Origin: Paraflavitalea soli | Lineage (GTDB): Bacteria > Bacteroidota > Bacteroidia > Chitinophagales > Chitinophagaceae | Reading direction: 5' to 3' | DNA length: 64,000 bases | Assembly: GCF_003555545.1 (NCBI RefSeq) | Contig: NZ_CP032157.1 | Location: 2,918,546-2,982,545 of the forward strand | Part shown: one piece after another, positions 59,927 to 64,000 of the stretch | Numbering within the stretch: the first letter of the stretch is position 1 | Layout of the letters: each line of letters begins with the position of its first letter | Program-made: the position numbers and the translations under genes | The notes under the pieces: generated by a model | The model's input: only the letters and a program-made list of their open reading frames with translations | Told to the model about the DNA's origin: nothing | Databases searched by the model: none

Positions 59927-60067
59927 GTTTCGGGTTTTGAGTGTCGGGTTTCGGGTTCCTCAGAAGTAACTTACAAATAAATATAATATGCCTTTTTGCG
60001 GGTAGGCTTTACTCCACCAGCCTGAATAGCGGAAGCAACCCGAAACTTCAGACGCGGAACGCGAAAC
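59927..60067. repeat. Inverted pair of GTTTCGGGTTT repeats
   Basis: GTTTCGGGTTTTGAGTGTCG, continuing with GGTTTCGGGTT (59927-59958), faces an inverted copy (60037-60067: AACCCGAAAC ... AACGCGAAAC). Same family as 26621-26687. Confidence 0.75.
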
Positions 60068-60585
60068 TAAGAGCTGGTAGTATTCGTATGCAAGTCCCAG
60101 TGATCATTCAGTTTCAGTACTTTTTCGATCACATCGCGTACACAACCCAGACCACCCGGGTAGAGGGAGATATAGTGGGCCATTTCCTTTATTTCACTGA
60201 CGGCATCGGCCGGAGCGCAGGCCAGCCCTACCGTTTGCATCACATCGTAGTCGGGAATATCATCTCCCATCATCAACACTTCGGCATACTGCAGCTTGTG
60301 CTGCTGCAGGTACTCGTTCAAACGGGCTTTTTTATCCTTTACGCCCATAAACACATCTTGTATACCCAGTTTGTGGAGCCTTTCTACAGCAGGGTCGCTG
60401 GTGCTGCCGGAGATAACTGCTATCCGGTATCCTTTCTTGACAGCCAGTTGGAGGGCAAAGCCATCTTTAATGCTCATCCGGCGGTATTGACCACCATCCA
60501 GCACATATACGGTACCGTCGGTGAGTACGCCATCCATATCAAATATAAACGTAGTGATCTGCTTAAACCGGTCTAAAATACTCAT
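60067..60585 (-). CDS. KdsC-like HAD-IIIA phosphatase
   Basis: A 172-aa HAD protein. Motif I is FIFDMDGVLTDGTVYVLDGG (residues 13-32), giving DxDG with Asp at about 16 and 18. IKDGFALQLAVKKGYRIAVI and SGSTSDPAVERLHKLGI (motif II, Ser/Thr) follow, then VLMMGDDIPDYDVMQTVGLA (motif IV). It resembles 3-deoxy-D-manno-octulosonate 8-phosphate phosphatase (KdsC), which makes KDO for lipid A. The frame extends upstream to 60750, but the region is repeat DNA; the ATG at 60585 gives the family start. The last coding base abuts the repeat. Confidence 0.87.
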   Translation of the reverse strand: MSILDRFKQITTFIFDMDGVLTDGTVYVLDGGQYRRMSIKDGFALQLAVKKGYRIAVISGSTSDPAVERLHKLGIQDVFMGVKDKKARLNEYLQQHKLQYAEVLMMGDDIPDYDVMQTVGLACAPADAVSEIKEMAHYISLYPGGLGCVRDVIEKVLKLNDHWDLHTNTTSS

Positions 60586-60607
60586 GGCAATGGGTAGTAA
60601 TGAATAA

Positions 60608-60615
60608 CAAAAATA
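60608..60615 (-). promoter_or_regulatory. Candidate -7 element of the KdsC-like gene
   Basis: TATTTTTG on the minus strand, 22 nt before the ATG at 60585. No -33 TTTG is seen. Confidence 0.38.
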
Positions 60616-60696
60616 GGGAATACCTAAAAAAGAACGCCGAATGGTGTAGTCCCATTCAGCGTTCGATAATATCTTATTCAATCTGCCGGTTTCGTC

Positions 60697-60777
60697 CCCT
60701 TCGACAAGCTCCTTTAGATCAGGGTGAGCCGCCCCGAAAGGGCGACCCACCCTTTAGCCGCCTTCGACAGGCTGGTG
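60697..60777. repeat. REP-like hairpin repeat, copy 2 (CCCTTCGACA family)
   Basis: CCCTTCGACAAGCTCC, then a 14-bp imperfect stem (60720-60733 with 60739-60752, loop about CGAAA), then CCTTCGACAGGCTGGTGA. It is homologous to 14840-14907 in the same orientation and lies between kdsC-like and prc. Confidence 0.78.
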
Positions 60778-60804
60778 ACAAGGAATTCAGACTGACAAAT
60801 CCTC

Positions 60805-62970
60805 TTAATTCTTGCGGGGATTACCGTTGGTATTATATACCAGGTTCTTTTGAACGATCATATCATTGATCACATTCACGGCTTCGCCCAGGTAAATATC
60901 ACTGCTGCGCAGGGTTTTGATCCATTGCTTAAAGCGTTCTGATTTACCGGTATCATATTCAAACTTCTTCAGGTCTTCCGGCATGGCTTCCACATCCAGT
61001 TCCTTGGCAGATTTATTGATCGAATCAATTTCTTTGCCTACAGCTTTCAACTGCCTTTGCTCTTCCTGGAATTTCTTCAGGTTGAGAGGAGTGATCTTAT
61101 CATTCAGTTTGCTCAACCACTCGGCGTTGGCCCTTATTTTAGTAAAAGCATCATTGCTCTTCAGACGGTCATCACTGGCTTTTTTGATAGGCGCGAGGTC
61201 GAGGCCATATTTCCAGCGGCTGTAATCAGCTTTCTTGATCTCATCCCAGGGCAATGCATCGGGATTGTCTTTTTCACGCAGCTTGGAATACTCAGCCAGA
61301 TCGGGCAATGGAATATCAGAACTTACACCACGCAGCTGGGTAGAACCGCCATTGATGCGGTAAAACTTCTGGAGGGTCAGTTTTACAGTACCCAGGTCGC
61401 TATTGGGATTGAGCATACCCAGGTTTTTATCGAGGCCAATGTTACGTTGCACCGTTCCTTTACCATAGGTAGTGGTGCTACCGATGATGATACCACGGTC
61501 GTAATCCTGGATAGCAGCGGCAAATATTTCAGAGGCAGAAGCACTGAACTCATTGACCATTACCGCCAGGGGACCATCGTACAACAAGGTTTTATCACGG
61601 TCATAATACACCATGGGGTCTTTGCTATCGCGGTCTTTCACCTGTACTACGGGGCCACCTTCAATAAAGAAGCCCACCATTTGCACCACATCGTAGAGTG
61701 AACCGCCGCCATTGTTGCGCAGGTCCATTACGATACCATCTACTTTCTGTTCTTTCAGCTTTATGATCTCCTTGCGCACATCTTCCGCACAACGGGGACC
61801 TTTGGGATTGTCAAAATCGGCATAGAATTCCGGCAGGTATATAAATCCGATCTTACCGCTCACGGTATTAACGATCGCGCTGCGGGCAAAAGTTTCATCC
61901 TGCACGATCTTATCACGGATAAGGGTCACCACTTTAATGGAACCATCCGTCTTTTTCAATGTCAGGCGTACTTCTGTACCTTGTTTGCCACGGATCAGTT
62001 TCACAGCATCTTCTACAAAGAAACCAGCCAGGTCTACCGGTTCGGCAGATCCCTGTCCTACTTTCTGTATCAGATCACCCACGGCTATTTCGCCCGACTT
62101 CCAGGCAGGGCTGCCGGTGATAAGGGTTGCGATCTTGATACCGCCTTCGCCATCCAGCAGGGAGGCGCCGATACCAAAAAAGGTACCGCTCATTTGCTCA
62201 TCGAAATAACGTTTGTCAACAGGAGGAAAAAAGGTGGTATGGGGATCCATCGACTCGGTGATGGTCTTTACAAATTCATTGAAGCGGTCATCATCAGACA
62301 CCTTTACTTTGAGACGCTCGTACAACCTGTCCATGATCTTCAGTACACGATCGCGGGCATCTTTTTCCAGCTCGGCATCTGTTTTCGCTTTCACACTGTC
62401 TTTGCCTTTGTTCTTATCACGGGCTTCCAGCAGGTCGGCATAACGGTCGAGCACCAAAGACTTCAGCCTTTTGCGCCAGGCCTCTTTACGTTCTGCTTCA
62501 TTTTTGGGGAAATCCAGTTCATCGGTGTTGAAGTTGGCCGATTCATCTTTGGTAAAATCGAAGGGCTTGCTCAGTATGTCTTTGTAGACCAGCTCCGTTT
62601 CGAGGATACGCTTTTTCACGATCTCAGAAACGGCAGGTACAAACTGCACCGGCTCTCCCAGTATCTCATTGTCGATGGTGGTTTCAAATTTCTTCAACTG
62701 GTGTATGTCTGACTGCAGCAGGATGTTCTTGCTTTCGTCGACATAACGGTTGGTGAGGAATTTTTTAAAGACCTCTTTGGAGAAATTATCATCGATCTTT
62801 TTAGGACTGTAATGGTTTTCTTCGAGCATTTCACCTACAGAATGCAGGATCTTGTCATATTTTGTATCGGGTGGTTTATTGCCTCCTACAATTCCGAGGG
62901 TACGGAAGGCCAGAAACAAACCGGCACCCAGGATAATCAACACTACGGGTAGATTCTTTCTTTTAACCAT
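60805..62970 (-). CDS. Carboxy-terminal processing peptidase Prc/Tsp (S41)
   Basis: A 721-aa protein. A signal-anchor (LPVVLIILGAGLFLAFRTLG) at the N-terminus is followed by a helical domain and a PDZ domain (GIGASLLDGEGGIKIATLIT ... VGDLIQKVGQ). The S41 protease domain has the catalytic Ser in NEFSASASEIFAAA and the Lys in YGKGTVQRNIGL. A C-terminal DUF3340-like region follows. It degrades and processes periplasmic proteins. An in-frame ATG at 62991 (MTKVLSYM) is also possible. 62970 (MVKRKNL) is preferred because a -7-like TATTTTTG at 62998-63005 would place the transcript start near 62991. Farther upstream frames run into the tRNA. Confidence 0.92.
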   Translation of the reverse strand: MVKRKNLPVVLIILGAGLFLAFRTLGIVGGNKPPDTKYDKILHSVGEMLEENHYSPKKIDDNFSKEVFKKFLTNRYVDESKNILLQSDIHQLKKFETTIDNEILGEPVQFVPAVSEIVKKRILETELVYKDILSKPFDFTKDESANFNTDELDFPKNEAERKEAWRKRLKSLVLDRYADLLEARDKNKGKDSVKAKTDAELEKDARDRVLKIMDRLYERLKVKVSDDDRFNEFVKTITESMDPHTTFFPPVDKRYFDEQMSGTFFGIGASLLDGEGGIKIATLITGSPAWKSGEIAVGDLIQKVGQGSAEPVDLAGFFVEDAVKLIRGKQGTEVRLTLKKTDGSIKVVTLIRDKIVQDETFARSAIVNTVSGKIGFIYLPEFYADFDNPKGPRCAEDVRKEIIKLKEQKVDGIVMDLRNNGGGSLYDVVQMVGFFIEGGPVVQVKDRDSKDPMVYYDRDKTLLYDGPLAVMVNEFSASASEIFAAAIQDYDRGIIIGSTTTYGKGTVQRNIGLDKNLGMLNPNSDLGTVKLTLQKFYRINGGSTQLRGVSSDIPLPDLAEYSKLREKDNPDALPWDEIKKADYSRWKYGLDLAPIKKASDDRLKSNDAFTKIRANAEWLSKLNDKITPLNLKKFQEEQRQLKAVGKEIDSINKSAKELDVEAMPEDLKKFEYDTGKSERFKQWIKTLRSSDIYLGEAVNVINDMIVQKNLVYNTNGNPRKN

Positions 62971-63166
62971 ATAACTTAATACTTTAGTCATTGCTTCCAA
63001 AAATAACGATAAATAAGGAGGGTTGTTGCAATTCAAAATGAATATTAACAATCGCTTTAGCGTAAAATCCTGCAATTCGGGAAGATCGGAAAAGAGCGGA
63101 GGATAAACGGCATACAGGTCAATTATTCGATTTACCGGTATGGCTGAAGCGGGCGCCAGGTGCAAT

Positions 63167-63196
63167 AAAAAAGAGGCAGTTACCTGCCTCTTTTTT
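63167..63196 (-). terminator. Terminator after tRNA-His
   Basis: Perfect 13-bp stem AAAAAAGAGGCAG/CTGCCTCTTTTTT with a TTAC loop. On the minus strand the T-run follows the stem. Confidence 0.85.
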
Positions 63197-63199
63197 CCG

Positions 63200-63274
63200 G
63201 GTGGATGACCGGGTTCGAACCGGCGACCCTCAGAACCACAATCTGATGCTCTAACCAACTGAGCTACAACCACC
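63200..63274 (-). tRNA. tRNA-His (GTG)
   Basis: The minus strand folds as a cloverleaf. The D-arm is AGCTCAGTTGGTTAGAGC, the anticodon stem-loop CAGATTGTGGTTCTG with anticodon GTG, and the T-arm GCCGGTTCGAACCCGGT. The extra G at -1, typical of tRNA-His, faces C73. The acceptor stem GTGGTTG/CATCCAC has one T-T mismatch at position 5/68. CCA is not encoded. Followed by a strong terminator. Confidence 0.9.
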
Positions 63275-63489
63275 GTGTTAATTGGGAGTGCAAAAGTAAA
63301 GTAAATCTGTTTCCCGCCAAAAAAATCAGGTTCTCTTTTTTTAGATAGTTTGCTTTTTTTGTCCACAGATAACCCTGATAATCACAGGCAAACCCTGCTC
63401 CTCTCCTGCCCGGCCGCCAGATGACATGCTCCTTCAAAAAATATTTTCAGAAAAGTGAACAATCTGTCAACCTTCTTTAAAGCATGTGT

Positions 63490-63548
63490 CAACCATGTGT
63501 CAAACTAGTACCGTTCATTCGAGAACACCCCTGTTTGACACATGGTTG
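63490..63548. promoter_or_regulatory. Perfect 16-bp inverted repeat upstream of the DUF445 gene
   Basis: CAACCATGTGTCAAAC (63490-63505) and GTTTGACACATGGTTG (63533-63548), with a 27-nt loop. Three TGTCAAnC words also recur in direct orientation (about 63467-63505). The rest of 63367-63677 is otherwise unremarkable. Confidence 0.6.
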
Positions 63549-63677
63549 GTACAAGGATGAGGCCAGCTTGGTATAAGGTTGGCTAATATCGGGCAGTCCC
63601 CGGAATCGCCAGGCCCGTAAAATAAGCGTACCTTGCGCCCTCAATTTCCCGTTTTAATTATCATTCAATTGATTGCA

Positions 63678-64000
63678 ATGAGCCCCTGGTGGTTAATGAT
63701 CCCCATACTGTCTGCATTTTTAGGTTGGTTAACGATCCAGCTTTTCGTAAAACTGTTCTTTGGCTTCGTTTTCCCCCGCAAACGCCAGCAATGGACGGTA
63801 CAACTGGCCAAAACGGTGAGCACAGAGTTGTTTTCCTTTGCCGACCTGGAAACGAAGATCACCAGCCCGGAAAGTCTGCAAAAGATCATGCCGCAGGTAG
63901 AAGTACATATTGACGATTTCCTGCGCAAAGGACTGCCTAAATCTTTCCCGATGATCAGCGCCTTTATCGGCGAGCGCACCATCAACCAGTTGAAGGAGAT
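63678..64000 (+). CDS. DUF445 family membrane protein, 5' part
   Basis: Runs off the window end; about 107 residues are visible. It starts MSPWWLMIPILSAFLGWLTI, a hydrophobic helix typical of the DUF445 N-terminus. A segment QQWTVQLAKTVSTELFSFAD follows, then QKIMPQVEVHIDDFLRKGLP, KSFPMISAFIGERTINQLKE. These match the repeated helical pattern of DUF445 proteins. The function of DUF445 is unknown; it is an inner-membrane protein. Confidence 0.82.
   Translation, partial: MSPWWLMIPILSAFLGWLTIQLFVKLFFGFVFPRKRQQWTVQLAKTVSTELFSFADLETKITSPESLQKIMPQVEVHIDDFLRKGLPKSFPMISAFIGERTINQLKE

Noticed and set aside
62971-63366. N-terminal extension of the Prc peptidase frame to 63366
   Set aside because: The frame runs through the tRNA-His and its terminator (it contains the chance peptide of a tRNA read in frame). 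The true start lies at 62970 or 62991.

Overview
The window reads as chromosome of a Bacteroidota bacterium, most likely of the family Chitinophagaceae. The reasons are a GLPGLI-family protein, a CarboxypepD_reg-type TonB-dependent receptor, DUF2851 and DUF5990 proteins, a SusA-like amylase beside an SLC45-type sugar transporter, GGGP geranylgeranyltransferase beside Maf, and promoters with the Bacteroidota -7 element TAnnTTTG. Intergenic DNA is rich in short low-complexity repeat families. No rRNA, CRISPR array, insertion sequence or prophage was seen. One tRNA (His) is present.

Layout. 1-2.5 kb: four GDP-D-glycero-D-manno-heptose genes (hddA 3' end, gmhA, hddC, gmhB). 2.6-8.7 kb: envelope and secreted proteins and lepA. 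8.7-17.1 kb: an acyl-CoA-binding protein, then a surface-polysaccharide patch (galactofuranosyltransferase-like GT, Wzx flippase, Trm112-like/SAM methyltransferase, GT4-like, GT9), a small membrane protein and a radical SAM enzyme. 17.4-26.5 kb: MFS, EamA and TauE/SafE transporters, a TonB-like protein, folC, NUDIX, a LutA-like protein, ribH, a TPR membrane protein and pdhA. 27-37.7 kb: TPR protein, glgB, an outer-membrane receptor with a GLPGLI protein, and a SusA-like amylase with its MFS transporter. 37.8-44.7 kb: a retron (below). 44.7-47.6 kb: small conserved hypotheticals, an archaemetzincin-like lipoprotein and a fatty acid desaturase. 47.8-53.6 kb: glgC, glgA, a FucP-type sugar transporter and a ROK kinase. 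53.7-64 kb: a phosphodiester glycosidase-like protein, lipA, an OsmC protein, DUF2851, maf, a UbiA-type prenyltransferase, a KdsC-like phosphatase, a Prc/Tsp protease, tRNA-His and the start of a DUF445 protein.

The main discovery is a complete retron at 37849-44719. The reverse transcriptase carries the retron hallmarks NAxxH (NAQLH), YADD and VTG. Directly upstream lies a roughly 250-nt non-coding RNA bounded by a perfect 12-nt a1/a2 inverted repeat (42936-42947 and 43163-43174, extended by 5 bp across a 2-nt bulge). It holds msr-like stem-loops and a 74-nt msd-like hairpin with an 18-bp perfect lower stem. A Bacteroidota -7 element sits just before a1. Upstream, 9 bp apart, are a WGR/HEAT-repeat protein of 1115 aa and a winged-helix plus SWIM zinc-finger protein of 554 aa. 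The gene set matches what I recall as type XIII (RT + ARM + WHSWIM) in the published retron typing. It is a predicted anti-phage system whose mechanism is, as far as I know, uncharacterised.

The glycogen/maltodextrin genes (glgB, amylase, sugar transporters, glgC, glgA, ROK kinase) flank the retron on both sides. The retron and the small genes after it therefore sit as an accessory insert inside an otherwise coherent carbohydrate-storage region.
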